Source of the DNA: an uncultured Lachnospiraceae bacterium
Lineage (GTDB): Bacteria; Bacillota; Clostridia; Lachnospirales; Lachnospiraceae
Length of the DNA: 57,138 nucleotides
Assembly (NCBI GenBank): GCA_944381635.1
Contig: CALWLY010000022.1
Location: 1 to 57,138, forward strand
Direction: 5' to 3'
The notes beneath the pieces were generated by a model. That model did not search any database. It was not told the DNA's origin and was given only the letters and a program-made list of their open reading frames with translations. Of the stretch, positions 1 to 9,341 are shown one piece after another (the stretch's first letter is position 1; every line of letters begins with the position of its first letter). The position numbers and the translations under genes were made by a program.

Positions 1-25
1 CTGTTTTTATAAAATGAGCATCAAA

Positions 26-77
26 AGAGGGGCATATCGCATGAGAGATTTATTCTCTCATGCGACAGCCCCTTTTT
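26..77 (-). terminator. Hairpin terminator, probably bidirectional
   Basis: A long hairpin pairs a 5' arm GGGGCATATCGCATGAGAGA with TTCTCTCATGCGACAGCCCC across a tiny loop. It is flanked by a T run on the plus side (CCCCTTTTT) and by CCCCTCTTTT when read on the minus strand. It lies downstream of the minus-strand gene ending at 151, so it probably ends that transcript. The outer bases GGGGCATATCG recur in the hairpin at 45263-45326. Confidence 0.75.
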
Positions 78-150
78 GAAAAAGTCTTTTCTTTTACAGC
101 GCCGGTCTGCGGCAATGTAAAAGAAAACTTATAAATAAAGCTGTCAAAAT

Positions 151-726
151 TTATCTGGCATTTTCCTCATTTTTAAGGTAGCTGCGAAGGGGAAGCCAGA
201 TGATGTAGGCAAGCACGGAACCAATCAGCGCGGTGATCAGCTGAGTTACGGAGAAGGTAACCTTTGCGGTTGTCAGTACGCCTTGCAGAGCTTCCGGCTT
301 GGGAAGGTAAGCAGCGATGTTCTGACCGAACATGGGCAGTAAAACAAGAACGATGGTAACGCCCATGAAAGCAGCTTTTAAAACAGAACCTACCAGCATA
401 CCTGCGGGAAGACGAAGACCAAAGGAGGTCTTATTCTGGAAAAGCCATACAGACAGAACAAGGATGGCATTGCCGATCATGATCATAGGGATAATAAGGG
501 GCACGCCTGACATAATAGGTGAAGATGCAATGAAAAATGCAGTGATAGGGGTGATGACACAGAGTGCCAGTCCGTATCCAAGTCCCACTGTCAGGGATGC
601 GATAATTAAAGCAGCGTTGATGATCGGTCCGGTGATATATACGGACAGATTTTTAAAGTACTGGCTTAACAGGCAGATTGCAAGGATCAAAGCAGCCTGA
701 GTCAGTTTTTTTGTTGAAGATTTCAT
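151..726 (-). CDS. ECF transporter S-component-like membrane protein
   Basis: A 191-residue hydrophobic protein that starts MKSSTKKLTQAALILAICLL and has about five predicted membrane segments. The N-terminal pattern (a short basic segment, then AALILAICLL...) and the loop between the first helices fit substrate-binding S components of energy-coupling-factor vitamin or cation transporters. The substrate cannot be read from the sequence. The start at 726 is chosen because AAAAGGAGGA lies just upstream; a longer reading frame to 861 would overlap the neighbouring gene and has no such site. It follows the TM1266-type regulator by 28 bases on the same strand, so the two probably share a transcript. 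No ECF ATPase is nearby, which suits a group II ECF system with shared energizing module. Confidence 0.7.
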   Translation of the reverse strand: MKSSTKKLTQAALILAICLLSQYFKNLSVYITGPIINAALIIASLTVGLGYGLALCVITPITAFFIASSPIMSGVPLIIPMIMIGNAILVLSVWLFQNKTSFGLRLPAGMLVGSVLKAAFMGVTIVLVLLPMFGQNIAAYLPKPEALQGVLTTAKVTFSVTQLITALIGSVLAYIIWLPLRSYLKNEENAR

Positions 727-754
727 AACTTCCTCCTTTTGCCGTAAAGGCATT

Positions 755-1012
755 TTAATCTGTAGGCAATGGAACCTGCATAGATTTGGAAGTAATGCCC
801 TCGATGCGTCCAAGCCTGCCGGAAAGAGCACTGATGCGGCCGGCATCGGCACAGACAACAACAGAAATAATATTCATCTTTTTTTCCTGATAAGGAATTC
901 CCATACGTCCCAGAATGCAGTCAGAGTAGTCATGCAGAAGTTCGTTGACTCTGGCTGCAGACTCTTTGTCACGAACGAAAATTCCGATGATTGCCATTTT
1001 TTCTTCCGTCAT
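755..1012 (-). CDS. TM1266-type iron-only hydrogenase system putative regulator
   Basis: An 85-residue ACT-like protein. The sequence MAIIGIFVRD, then LLHDYSDCILGRMGIPY, then ALSGRLGRIEGI closely matches the TM1266 family, which usually sits next to [FeFe]-hydrogenase maturation genes and is annotated as an iron-only hydrogenase system regulator. It has no DNA-binding domain, so the regulatory role is a family label rather than something visible here. Its start has TAAGGAGG-like sequence just upstream. No hydE, hydF or hydG is in this window; the only partner is the downstream membrane protein. Confidence in the family is high, in the function low. Confidence 0.85.
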   Translation of the reverse strand: MTEEKMAIIGIFVRDKESAARVNELLHDYSDCILGRMGIPYQEKKMNIISVVVCADAGRISALSGRLGRIEGITSKSMQVPLPTD

Positions 1013-1448
1013 AAGAAAAACCTCCTTACTACATGTACATGGAAAAAGGCCGGGCGGATCAGAAGAATTTCCTATAATAATATAGAAAGAAAAACATCTG
1101 TCCAGCCAACAGCCTCAGAAAAGCACAATAATTCAGCCGCTTCTTTACTTCAGGAATCCTTGGTTTCAGAAAAGGCGTTGTCTTGTTCCGGAAAGCTGTA
1201 AAAGACGGGGCATACGCGCCATCAGAACAGGTTGTCCAAATACCTCTAGTAGTATAATACAAAACATGAAAAAACGCTAGTATTTTCTAAAAAAATATGC
1301 TATAATCCTAAAATGATTGTGATTATGCTAGGGCGAACTATGTCCATAAGGAAGAAAAGGCTCTTTCACAGAGATTTTTCAAAGGCATATCACCTGAACA
1401 GAGTATAAAAGTAACTACACTTACGAAAAGTATAGGAGGAATTGTAAC
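1013..1448. other. Intergenic region, divergent promoters
   Basis: This 436-base gap separates the minus-strand hydrogenase-regulator unit from tig. On the plus strand an extended -10 (TGCTATAAT, 1298-1306) is the best promoter for tig, with a poor -35, leaving a leader of about 130 bases. AGGAGGAATTGTAAC precedes the tig start. A second TATAAT at 1253-1258 could serve either strand. I see no coding sequence or known riboswitch. Confidence 0.55.
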
Positions 1449-2735
1449 ATGAGTTTACAGGTTGAAAAACTGGAAAAAGGTATGGCCAAACTGACCATCG
1501 AAGTTTCCGCAGAAGAACTGGAGAAGGCAATTGAGAACGCTTACCAGAAAAATAAAAGCAAAATCAGCGTTCCCGGATTCCGTAAAGGCAAAGTGCCGCG
1601 CAAGATGATCGAGCAGATGTACGGAAAGGGAGTTTTCTATGAAGACGCAGCAAACGCACTGATTCCCGGCGCATACGAAAAAGCTCTGGAAGAATGTGAA
1701 GAAATCATCGTTTCTTCTCCTTCCATCACAGTAACTCAGCTGGAAGCAGGGAAACCTTTCATCTTTACAGCAGAAGTTGCTCTTAAACCGGAAGTAGCAT
1801 TAGGAAAATATAAAGGCATCGAAGTAGAAAAAGCAGATGTTTCCGTATCTGATGAAGAAGTAGATGCAGATTTAAATCAGCAGAGAGAAAATGCTTCCAG
1901 AACAGTAACAGTGGAAGGCAGAGCAGTGAAAGACGGCGACATCGCAGTGATCGATTTCGAAGGCTTTGTTGACGGCGTTGCATTCGAAGGCGGAAAAGGA
2001 GAAAACTACTCTCTGACAATCGGTTCCCATTCTTTCATCGACAACTTTGAAGAACAGCTGATCGGAAAGAATGCCGGAGAAGAAGTGGAAGTAAACGTTA
2101 CTTTCCCGGAAGAATATCAGGCAGCAGAACTGGCTGGAAAACCGGCTATGTTCAAAGTAACAGTAAAAGAAATCAAAGAAAAACAGCTTCCTGAACTGGA
2201 TGATGAATTTGCATCTGAAGTTTCTGAATTTGAAACACTGGCTGAGTACAAAGAAGATATCCGCAAGAAACTCGGCGAGAGAAAAGAAAGAGAAGCAAAA
2301 GCTAAGAAGGAAGATGCAGTAGTAGCAGCTATCATCGAAGATGCAAAGATGGAATTGCCGGAAGCAATGATCACTACACAGCAGAGACAGATGGTAGATG
2401 ATTTCGCTCAGAGAATGCAGATGCAGGGACTTACTATGGAACAGTACTATCAGTTCACAGGACTGAACGCAGAAGCTATGATGAACCAGGTAAGACCTCA
2501 GGCAGAGCAGAGAATCAAATCCCGTCTGGTACTGGAAGCAGTAGTTGCAGCTGAAAACATCGCTGCTACAGAAGAAGATTTCGAAAACGAGATTAAGAGA
2601 ATGGCTGACATGTACAAGATGGAAGCTGACAAAGTAAAAGAAATCATGGGCGAAAACGGCAAAAAACAGATCATGGATGATCTGGCAGTAAGCAAAGCTG
2701 CAGAGTTTGTTGTAGCAGAAGCTGTTGAAAAATAA
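1449..2735 (+). CDS. tig: Trigger factor
   Basis: A 428-residue ribosome-associated chaperone and peptidyl-prolyl isomerase that meets nascent chains at the exit tunnel. The ribosome-binding signature GFRKGKVPRKM is at residues 43-53. The FKBP-type domain follows at about 155-245 (VKDGDIAVIDFEGFVDG) and a long helical C-terminal substrate cradle rich in Glu and Lys fills the rest. Length is normal for the family. It is followed by clpP, clpX and lon, the classic Firmicute order, which links folding of new chains with ATP-dependent degradation. The start has AGGAGGAAT eight bases upstream. Confidence 0.97.
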   Translation: MSLQVEKLEKGMAKLTIEVSAEELEKAIENAYQKNKSKISVPGFRKGKVPRKMIEQMYGKGVFYEDAANALIPGAYEKALEECEEIIVSSPSITVTQLEAGKPFIFTAEVALKPEVALGKYKGIEVEKADVSVSDEEVDADLNQQRENASRTVTVEGRAVKDGDIAVIDFEGFVDGVAFEGGKGENYSLTIGSHSFIDNFEEQLIGKNAGEEVEVNVTFPEEYQAAELAGKPAMFKVTVKEIKEKQLPELDDEFASEVSEFETLAEYKEDIRKKLGERKEREAKAKKEDAVVAAIIEDAKMELPEAMITTQQRQMVDDFAQRMQMQGLTMEQYYQFTGLNAEAMMNQVRPQAEQRIKSRLVLEAVVAAENIAATEEDFENEIKRMADMYKMEADKVKEIMGENGKKQIMDDLAVSKAAEFVVAEAVEK

Positions 2736-2865
2736 GAACTGGCTCTGGTTCGAAACGCTTAAAATTTTGTAAACAAACAGCCGTCCATATTGCAAAGGAT
2801 AAGCAGATGGGCTAAGATAAGCTCATAGAAAAGGCCGTTAAAGCGGCGAAAGCGAGGCGGAATAC

Positions 2866-3459
2866 ATGAGTTTAGTACCTTATGTCATTGAACAGACCAG
2901 CCGTGGGGAAAGATCCTACGACATCTATTCAAGATTATTAAAAGACAGAATTATTTTCCTGGGAGAAGAAGTAAACGAAGTGACAGCAAGTCTTATTGTT
3001 GCACAGCTTCTTTTCCTGGAAGCAGAAGATCCGGAGAAGGATATTCAGCTGTATATCAACAGCCCGGGTGGTTCTGTGACTGCAGGTATGGCGATTTATG
3101 ATACGATGCAGTACATCAAATGTGATGTATCTACAATCTGTATTGGTATGGCAGCCAGCATGGGAGCTTTCCTGTTAGCCGGAGGCACCAAGGGAAAACG
3201 TATGGCTCTTCCCAATGCAGAGATTATGATCCATCAGCCTTTAGGCGGAGCACAGGGTCAGGCTACTGAAATCGAAATTGCAGCAAAGCATATTCTGCAG
3301 ACAAAAGAAAAGCTGAATCGTATCCTTTCTGAAAATACCGGACAGGATTATGATGTTATCGCAGCCGATACGGAAAGAGATAACTGGAAAACCGCTCAGG
3401 AAGCTATGGAGTATGGCCTGATTGATCAGGTAATCACAAACCGCGCTTCCAGAGAGTAA
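2866..3459 (+). CDS. clpP: ATP-dependent Clp protease proteolytic subunit
   Basis: A 197-residue cytoplasmic serine protease forming the 14-mer barrel that degrades substrates unfolded by ClpX or ClpC. The catalytic triad is visible: Ser98 in GMAASMG, His123 in MIHQPLGG and Asp172 in TERDNW. The IGF/hydrophobic-pocket and handle regions ([10 protein letters not shown]) are intact and length is standard. It lies 130 bases after tig and upstream of clpX. The Shine-Dalgarno is modest (GCGAGGCGG). The gap to clpX contains several hairpins, so the two subunits may be separately controlled. Confidence 0.97.
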   Translation: MSLVPYVIEQTSRGERSYDIYSRLLKDRIIFLGEEVNEVTASLIVAQLLFLEAEDPEKDIQLYINSPGGSVTAGMAIYDTMQYIKCDVSTICIGMAASMGAFLLAGGTKGKRMALPNAEIMIHQPLGGAQGQATEIEIAAKHILQTKEKLNRILSENTGQDYDVIAADTERDNWKTAQEAMEYGLIDQVITNRASRE

Positions 3460-3757
3460 AGTTTGTACCTGCGGGAAGGGTATGAGCTGTTGTGTTTATC
3501 TGACAGGAAAGAACTTTCTTATCAGATAAAGGAATCTTTCGGAGATTCTTTGTCTGCGGCGGTGGAACTGAAAGCGTTCAGAGTCATCCACGCTTGCCGC
3601 AGTGTAATTTATGATCTGTTTTTATTCAACGGGAAACTTTATTTCCTGTTGAATAAAGGCAGAGTCCGTAAACGGACTTTCGCGCATTCCGGATAGTGTT
3701 CCGCATGCGCATATTGGCTTGCCCTCCGGTTGGCTGCGTGAAAGGGAAGAGAATCCT
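3460..3757 (+). other. clpP-clpX intergenic region with a series of hairpins
   Basis: Four inverted repeats follow each other: TTTATCTGA/TCAGATAAA (3495-3503 with 3522-3530), a nested stem opening CTGCGGC and closing GCCGCAG (3553-3603), TTATTCAAC.GGAAA with TTTCC.GTTGAATAA (3622-3636 with 3642-3656), and AGTCCGT/ACGGACT followed by TTT (3663-3678). A 77-codon open frame starting TTG at 3463 has no good ribosome site and is broken up by these stems, so I do not call it a gene. The region may be a terminator or attenuator cluster, or a structured RNA. Confidence 0.6.
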
Positions 3758-3787
3758 TTGCGCATCCGCTTGCAGAGGGTTTATAGT
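3758..3787 (+). promoter_or_regulatory. Probable clpX promoter
   Basis: TTGCGC (3758-3763) and TATAGT (3782-3787) are separated by 18 bases, and transcription would start about 15 bases before the clpX start at 3811. The site lies after the last hairpin, so clpX could be transcribed apart from clpP. Confidence 0.45.
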
Positions 3788-3810
3788 ATACAAATAGACA
3801 GGAGTTAGAC

Positions 3811-5073
3811 ATGGCAGGCAGAAATTCGGATGGTCAGGTAAGATGTTCTTTTTGCAATAAGACGCAGGATCAGGTTCGCAAACTGATTGCAGGCCCTGAT
3901 GGTGTCTATATCTGTGATGAGTGCGTAAATATCTGTGCAGAGATTATTGAAGAAGAATACGAAGATGAACCGGCGGAAGAAAGCCTTGATATCAACCTTT
4001 TGAAACCGGCTGAAATTAAGGAATTTCTGGACGAATATGTAATCGGACAGGAAGAAGCAAAAAAAATATTGTCCGTGGCGGTTTATAACCATTATAAGAG
4101 AGTGACTGCTCAGGACGATGGCGATGATGTTGAACTTCAGAAAAGCAATATCATTATGATTGGGCCGACAGGTTCCGGTAAGACCTATCTGGCTCAGACA
4201 CTTGCTAAGATTATCAATGTACCTTTTGCGATTGCAGACGCCACTACGCTGACAGAAGCAGGTTATGTGGGAGAAGATGTGGAAAATATTCTTCTCAAAC
4301 TGATTCAGGCAGCAGATTATGATGTGGAGCGCGCGCAGCTGGGAATCGTATATATTGATGAGATTGATAAGATCAGTAAAAAAGGAGAAAACGTATCGAT
4401 CACCAGAGATGTTTCCGGTGAAGGAGTACAGCAGGCCCTGCTGAAAATTATTGAGGGTACGATAGCAAACGTGCCTCCTCAGGGCGGCAGAAAACATCCT
4501 CATCAGGAACTGATCCAGATTGATACCTCCAATATTTTATTTATCTGCGGCGGAGCATTCGATGGAATCGAGAATATAGTGGAAGCGCGTCTGAATCGCA
4601 AATCCATCGGATTTAACGCAGAAATCATGGACAGGTCTTCCAAAGAAATGGGAGAACTGCTCTCAGAAATCGTGCCGCAGGATTTGGTGAAATTCGGGTT
4701 GATTCCGGAATTTATCGGGCGTGTTCCGGTCAGCGTTTCACTGGAAGGACTGGACAAAAAAGCCCTGGTGCGCATTTTGACAGAGCCTAAGAGCGCTCTG
4801 ATCAAGCAGTATCAGAAGCTGTTCAGCTATGATCATGTAAAACTGGTATTTGAGCCGGATGCAGTGGATCTGATTGCTGAAAAAGCGATGGAGAGAAAAA
4901 CGGGGGCCAGAGGTCTGCGCTCTATCTTAGAAAAGGCAATGACGGATATTATGTTTGAAATTCCGTCCGATGACACAATTGTAAAATGTATCATTACGAA
5001 AGAAGCGATTGAAGGGACAGAGGCTCCGGTGGTAGTACGCCGTGACAGAGAGTTCCTGAAAGAAGCAAAATAA
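3811..5073 (+). CDS. clpX: ATP-dependent Clp protease ATP-binding subunit ClpX
   Basis: A 420-residue AAA+ unfoldase that selects substrates and threads them into ClpP. The N-terminal zinc-binding domain shows the four cysteines CSFC (residues 12-15) and CDEC (36-39). Walker A is GPTGSGKT near residue 120, Walker B DEIDK near 185, and the EFIGR pore/sensor region is near 300. Length is normal. The start is preceded by ACAGGAG. A strong terminator follows directly, so lon is a separate transcript. Confidence 0.97.
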   Translation: MAGRNSDGQVRCSFCNKTQDQVRKLIAGPDGVYICDECVNICAEIIEEEYEDEPAEESLDINLLKPAEIKEFLDEYVIGQEEAKKILSVAVYNHYKRVTAQDDGDDVELQKSNIIMIGPTGSGKTYLAQTLAKIINVPFAIADATTLTEAGYVGEDVENILLKLIQAADYDVERAQLGIVYIDEIDKISKKGENVSITRDVSGEGVQQALLKIIEGTIANVPPQGGRKHPHQELIQIDTSNILFICGGAFDGIENIVEARLNRKSIGFNAEIMDRSSKEMGELLSEIVPQDLVKFGLIPEFIGRVPVSVSLEGLDKKALVRILTEPKSALIKQYQKLFSYDHVKLVFEPDAVDLIAEKAMERKTGARGLRSILEKAMTDIMFEIPSDDTIVKCIITKEAIEGTEAPVVVRRDREFLKEAK

Positions 5074-5081
5074 AAACCGGT

Positions 5082-5120
5082 CAGACGCCGCCCGATTGGA
5101 AGATGGGCGGCGTCTGTTTT
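5082..5120 (+). terminator. Rho-independent terminator after clpX
   Basis: A perfect 12-bp stem CAGACGCCGCCC (5082-5093) with GGGCGGCGTCTG (5105-5116), an 11-base loop and TTTT directly after. It separates clpX from lon. Confidence 0.9.
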
Positions 5121-5133
5121 AACCAATAGAAGA

Positions 5134-7488
5134 GTGGTGAAAACAGAGATTATGGAAATAATAAGAGAAAATTTGCCGGCAGTAGCCCTGCGGGGAATGG
5201 TTATTCTGCCGGATATGATCATACATTTTGATTTGAGCCGTGAAAAATCAATTGCAGCCGTGGAGGAGGCAATGCGCGGCGACCAGCTTATTTTTCTGGT
5301 AGCACAGAAAGATCCGGAAGTGCAGGATCCGGAAAAGGACGATGTATTTTCCGTTGGATGTATTGCCAGAATCAGGCAGGTGACAAAATTGCCTGACGGT
5401 ATAGTCAAAGTGATGGTGGAAGGACTCAAAAGAGGATGTCTGCACGGCTTTACGGAAGAAGAGTCCTACCTGATGGCGGAAGTGGAGCCTGTGGAAGAGG
5501 AAGAAGTTTTTGATGAAAGCCAGAGACTTCAGATAGAGGCTATGAGCCGTGAAATCAAAGCTCTGTTTGAGGAATACAGTTCTTTTTATCCCAGAATTGC
5601 CAAAGCGATGCAGAGAAGGCTGGGAGATACAAAGGAACTTGGCAGACTGATTGACCAGATTACAGAAAACATGCCGATTCCTTATACACAGAAACAGATG
5701 ATTCTGGAAGCGACAGATTTGTATCATCGCTACGATGTGCTTTCTAAAATTCTGGCGGATGAGATCGAAATTGCCAGAATCCGCAGTGACCTGACGGAAA
5801 AGATACGGGGAAAGGTTGAGAAAAACCAGAGAGAATATATTTTAAGAGAACAGCTTTCTTATATTCAGAAGGAGCTGGGCGAAGGCGGCATGTCGGATGC
5901 GGACCAGTTTGAGGAGAAACTTTCCAAACTGAAGGCGTCCGCGCAGATAAAGGAAAAAATCGCAAAATCCATTGAGCGCTTTAAGAGCATGGGGCCTAAC
6001 AGTGCGGAAAGCAGCGTGGAGAGAGGTTATATTGAAACCATGCTGGAAATGCCCTGGGATGAAGCTTCCGAGGATAACACCGACATTTTGAGAGCGGAAG
6101 AAATCTTAAACCGTGATCATTACGGGTTAATGCAGGTAAAAGACAGAGTTTTGGAATTCCTTGCAGTGAGAAGTCTCACCAGACAGGGAAACAGCCCCAT
6201 CATCTGTCTTGTGGGACCGCCCGGTACCGGAAAGACTTCCATCGCAAGAAGTGTGGCGGAAGCTCTCAATAAAAAATATGTCCGTATCTGTCTGGGCGGT
6301 GTGAGAGACGAGGCAGAAATCCGGGGACACAGAAAGACTTATGTAGGTGCTATGCCGGGCAGAATTGCCGTAGGACTGAAACAGGCCGGTGTGAAAAATC
6401 CCCTGATGCTCCTGGATGAAATTGACAAAGTGAGCAGCGACTACAAAGGGGACACTTCCTCAGCGCTTCTTGAAGTTCTTGACTCCGAGCAGAACAGCCA
6501 TTTCAGAGATCACTATCTGGAAGCGCCGATAGATTTGTCCGAAGTTTTGTTTATTGCAACGGCCAACACCACAGAAACCATACCCCGTCCTCTTTTGGAC
6601 CGTATGGAACTGATCGAAGTGACCAGCTACACATCCAATGAGAAGTTCCACATTGCCAAAGAGCATCTTCTGGCAAAACAGTGCAGCAAAAACGGTATGG
6701 AAGGAAAGCTTTCCATCAGCGACAGCGCACTGAAAGATATGATACAATATTATACGAGAGAGGCCGGTGTCCGTACGCTGGAAAGAAAAATCGGCGAGAT
6801 ATGCAGAAAGGCTGCAAGGGAAATTCTTTCCGGTAAAAAGGAGCAGGTAAAAGTAACCGGCAGAAATCTGGAACATTATCTGGGAAAACACAAGTACAGC
6901 CTGAATAAGGCAAATACAAAGGATGAAGTGGGAATCGTGCGCGGTCTGGCATGGACAAGCGTAGGCGGAGATACCCTTCAGATTGAAGTGAACCGCATGC
7001 CCGGAAAGGGAGAATTCCAGCTTACCGGACAGCTTGGCGATGTGATGAAGGAATCGGCCAGAATCGGCATGAGCTATATCCGTTCTGTGGGAGAAAAATA
7101 CGGACTGTCAGAGGAAAGCTTTACCAAAAATGATTTCCACATACATATACCAGAAGGTGCGGTACCAAAAGACGGACCTTCTGCCGGCATTACCATGGCG
7201 ACAGCCATGCTGTCCGCTCTGACTGGAATACCGGTACGCGCAGATTTGGCTATGACCGGAGAAATCACACTTCGGGGCAGGGTGCTTCCTATCGGAGGAT
7301 TGAAAGAGAAGATTCTGGCAGCCAAAACGGCGGGAATCAAGACGGTGCTTGTACCCTGTGAAAACAAAAAGGACGTGGAGGAGATTCCCGAGGAAATCAA
7401 ATCCGGACTGGAAATTATTCCGGTGGAAACTATGGATGACGTAATCCGTTATGCTTTTGTAAAAGAAGGAAAGGAAACAATCGGATGA
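5134..7488 (+). CDS. lon: ATP-dependent protease Lon
   Basis: A 784-residue homo-oligomeric AAA+ protease for damaged and regulatory proteins. The LON N-terminal domain covers about residues 12-200 ([19 protein letters not shown]), Walker A GPPGTGKT is near 360 and Walker B LLDEIDK near 428. The proteolytic dyad is Ser683 (PKDGPSAG) and Lys726 (GGLKEK), numbered from GTG 5134. The start is uncertain: GTG at 5134 or 5137, or ATG at 5152; none has a strong ribosome site, and the ATG would lose only six residues. Its last four bases overlap ysxC (ATGA), so the two are translationally coupled. Confidence 0.96.
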   Translation: MVKTEIMEIIRENLPAVALRGMVILPDMIIHFDLSREKSIAAVEEAMRGDQLIFLVAQKDPEVQDPEKDDVFSVGCIARIRQVTKLPDGIVKVMVEGLKRGCLHGFTEEESYLMAEVEPVEEEEVFDESQRLQIEAMSREIKALFEEYSSFYPRIAKAMQRRLGDTKELGRLIDQITENMPIPYTQKQMILEATDLYHRYDVLSKILADEIEIARIRSDLTEKIRGKVEKNQREYILREQLSYIQKELGEGGMSDADQFEEKLSKLKASAQIKEKIAKSIERFKSMGPNSAESSVERGYIETMLEMPWDEASEDNTDILRAEEILNRDHYGLMQVKDRVLEFLAVRSLTRQGNSPIICLVGPPGTGKTSIARSVAEALNKKYVRICLGGVRDEAEIRGHRKTYVGAMPGRIAVGLKQAGVKNPLMLLDEIDKVSSDYKGDTSSALLEVLDSEQNSHFRDHYLEAPIDLSEVLFIATANTTETIPRPLLDRMELIEVTSYTSNEKFHIAKEHLLAKQCSKNGMEGKLSISDSALKDMIQYYTREAGVRTLERKIGEICRKAAREILSGKKEQVKVTGRNLEHYLGKHKYSLNKANTKDEVGIVRGLAWTSVGGDTLQIEVNRMPGKGEFQLTGQLGDVMKESARIGMSYIRSVGEKYGLSEESFTKNDFHIHIPEGAVPKDGPSAGITMATAMLSALTGIPVRADLAMTGEITLRGRVLPIGGLKEKILAAKTAGIKTVLVPCENKKDVEEIPEEIKSGLEIIPVETMDDVIRYAFVKEGKETIG

Positions 7489-8108
7489 TTATAAGAAACG
7501 TAGCCCTTGAAACGGTATGTGGTATTACCAGCAAACTCCCGGAAAATCAGCTCCCGGAAATTGCTTTTGCCGGAAAGAGTAATGTGGGAAAATCTTCCCT
7601 GATCAACGCCATCATGAACCGCAAATCTCTGGCAAGAACTTCTTCACAGCCGGGGAAAACGCAGACCATCAATTTTTACAATGTCAATAACGACTTTTAT
7701 CTGGTGGACCTGCCCGGATATGGCTATGCCAGAGCAAGTGTGGAGGTCAAAGCTCAATGGGGAAAGATGATTGAGCGTTATCTGCACAAATCCAAACAGT
7801 TAAAGGCAGTGTTTCTTCTGATCGACATTCGCCATGAGCCGTCGGCCAACGACAGGGAGATGTATCAGTGGATTCTCCATCAGGGATATCATCCGATCAT
7901 TATTGCAACCAAGCTGGATAAGCTGAAGCGAAGCCAGGTGCAGAAGCATGTAAAGATGGTAAAAGAGGGGCTGAATGCAGACAAAGATACGATCGTGATG
8001 CCTTTTTCCTCTCTAACCAAACAGGGAAGAGAAGAGATTTACGAGCTTTTGGATCAGATGTTTGCAGCAAAAGAGGGAACTGCAGAAGAGGAGACTGCAA
8101 AAGAGTAA
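7485..8108 (+). CDS. ysxC: Ribosome biogenesis GTPase YsxC/EngB
   Basis: A 207-residue TrmE-Era-type GTPase needed for late assembly of the large ribosomal subunit. G1 is GKSNVGKSS at residues 30-38, G3 DLPGYG near 75, G4 TKLDKL near 145 and the G5-like FSSLTKQG near 175. It starts within the lon stop codon, the usual lon-ysxC pairing in Firmicutes. The C-terminal tail is Glu-rich (AAKEGTAEEETAKE), beyond the normal domain end, and is probably disordered. Confidence 0.95.
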   Translation: MIIRNVALETVCGITSKLPENQLPEIAFAGKSNVGKSSLINAIMNRKSLARTSSQPGKTQTINFYNVNNDFYLVDLPGYGYARASVEVKAQWGKMIERYLHKSKQLKAVFLLIDIRHEPSANDREMYQWILHQGYHPIIIATKLDKLKRSQVQKHVKMVKEGLNADKDTIVMPFSSLTKQGREEIYELLDQMFAAKEGTAEEETAKE

Positions 8109-8136
8109 CTGTTTGGGCAAAGGGGATGACTGGACA

Positions 8137-9315
8137 ATGAAAAAATCACATATAAAATATGTGAAGGTAATCTTAAATCTGTTGACAGCAGTGGTCGTGG
8201 TATTACTGGCAGCGCTGGTTCTGCCGCGTGTACTTGGATTTTTTATGCCGTTTGTCATTGGAGGGCTGATTTCTCTGATCGCCAACCCACTGGTTCGATT
8301 TTTTGATGAAAAGCTGAAAATACGAAGAAAAGCCGGGTCAGCGATTGTGATTATCGCAGTTTTGGCGGCGGTCATTTTAGGCGGATATGCGATTATTGTG
8401 AAACTGGTTGAGGAGGCAATGGGATTTGTCAAAGAACTGCCTGACGTATGGCAGGCTCTGGAGAGAGATGTGGCCCAGATCGGGCAAAACCTTTCCGTAT
8501 TCTACTCTCATCTGCCTCTGGATATAAGAAACGGCCTGGCGGATTTCGGTGAAATGGCGGGGGGATACATCAGTGATCTGATCAATGAAATCAGCAGTCC
8601 CACTGTGGAGGCTGTGGGAAATTTTGCTAAAAATCTTCCCTCTGTAGTCATCGGTATTATTATGGGACTTCTCTCTGCTTATTTCTTTGTAGCGGAAAGA
8701 GAAGAAGTCATAAAGTATTTGAAAACGCATGTTCCCACAGGAATCCGTGAAAAGTGGAATCTGGTTTACGGAAGTCTGAAAGGAGCGGTAGGCGGTTATT
8801 TTAAAGCGCAGTTTAAAATAGAGTTCTGGATGTATATTCTTCTTGTGATCGGTTTCAGCATTCTTGGAATTGATTACGCTCTGATTATTGCGCTGGGACT
8901 TGCCTGTCTGGATTTCCTTCCGTTTTTTGGAACAGGCGCCGTGTTGATCCCCTGGGCAATTTTTGAGTTTTTAACTGCGGATTATAAGATGGCCATCGGT
9001 CTTTTGATCATTTGGGGAGGCGGTCAGCTTGCAAGGCAGATCATCCAACCTAAAATTGTGGGAGATTCGATCGGAATGCCTGCGATCCCTACTCTGTTTC
9101 TTCTCTATATCGGTTATAAGCTGGCAGGGATGATAGGAATGATCATTGCTGTACCCATAGGAATCATAATCGTAAATATGGATAAGGGAGGCCTGTTTGA
9201 CACGGCGAAGAACAGTCTGAAAATTCTTGTGCACGGATTTAACAATTTCCGAAGGCTGACCCGGGAAGATATGGAAGGAATCCATGAAGAAAAGACAGAG
9301 GAGAAAAAGAATTGA
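8137..9315 (+). CDS. AI-2E family transporter (PF01594-type membrane protein)
   Basis: A 392-residue polytopic membrane protein. About seven to eight membrane segments are visible, two near the N-terminus, then a long soluble stretch (residues about 80-150) and a dense C-terminal cluster ending in GLFDTAKN. The PF01594 signature region DFLPFFGTGAVLIPWAI and the RQIIQPKIVGDSIG stretch are clear. The family includes autoinducer-2 exporters and Na+/H+ antiporters, so the substrate is unknown. I start it at ATG 8137, 29 bases after ysxC; an open frame reaching back to 8062 runs inside ysxC. The C-terminal tail is charged. Confidence 0.85.
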   Translation: MKKSHIKYVKVILNLLTAVVVVLLAALVLPRVLGFFMPFVIGGLISLIANPLVRFFDEKLKIRRKAGSAIVIIAVLAAVILGGYAIIVKLVEEAMGFVKELPDVWQALERDVAQIGQNLSVFYSHLPLDIRNGLADFGEMAGGYISDLINEISSPTVEAVGNFAKNLPSVVIGIIMGLLSAYFFVAEREEVIKYLKTHVPTGIREKWNLVYGSLKGAVGGYFKAQFKIEFWMYILLVIGFSILGIDYALIIALGLACLDFLPFFGTGAVLIPWAIFEFLTADYKMAIGLLIIWGGGQLARQIIQPKIVGDSIGMPAIPTLFLLYIGYKLAGMIGMIIAVPIGIIIVNMDKGGLFDTAKNSLKILVHGFNNFRRLTREDMEGIHEEKTEEKKN

Positions 9316-9341
9316 CACAAAAACCGCGGGAGGTTTCAACA

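Noticed and set aside
1872-2795. 307-codon open frame opposite tig
   Set aside because: It mirrors tig; the codon pattern is explained by the trigger factor frame and the composition (many Phe, Cys, Ser) is not that of a real protein.
3463-3696. 77-codon ORF between clpP and clpX
   Set aside because: TTG start without ribosome site, made up largely of hairpin arms.
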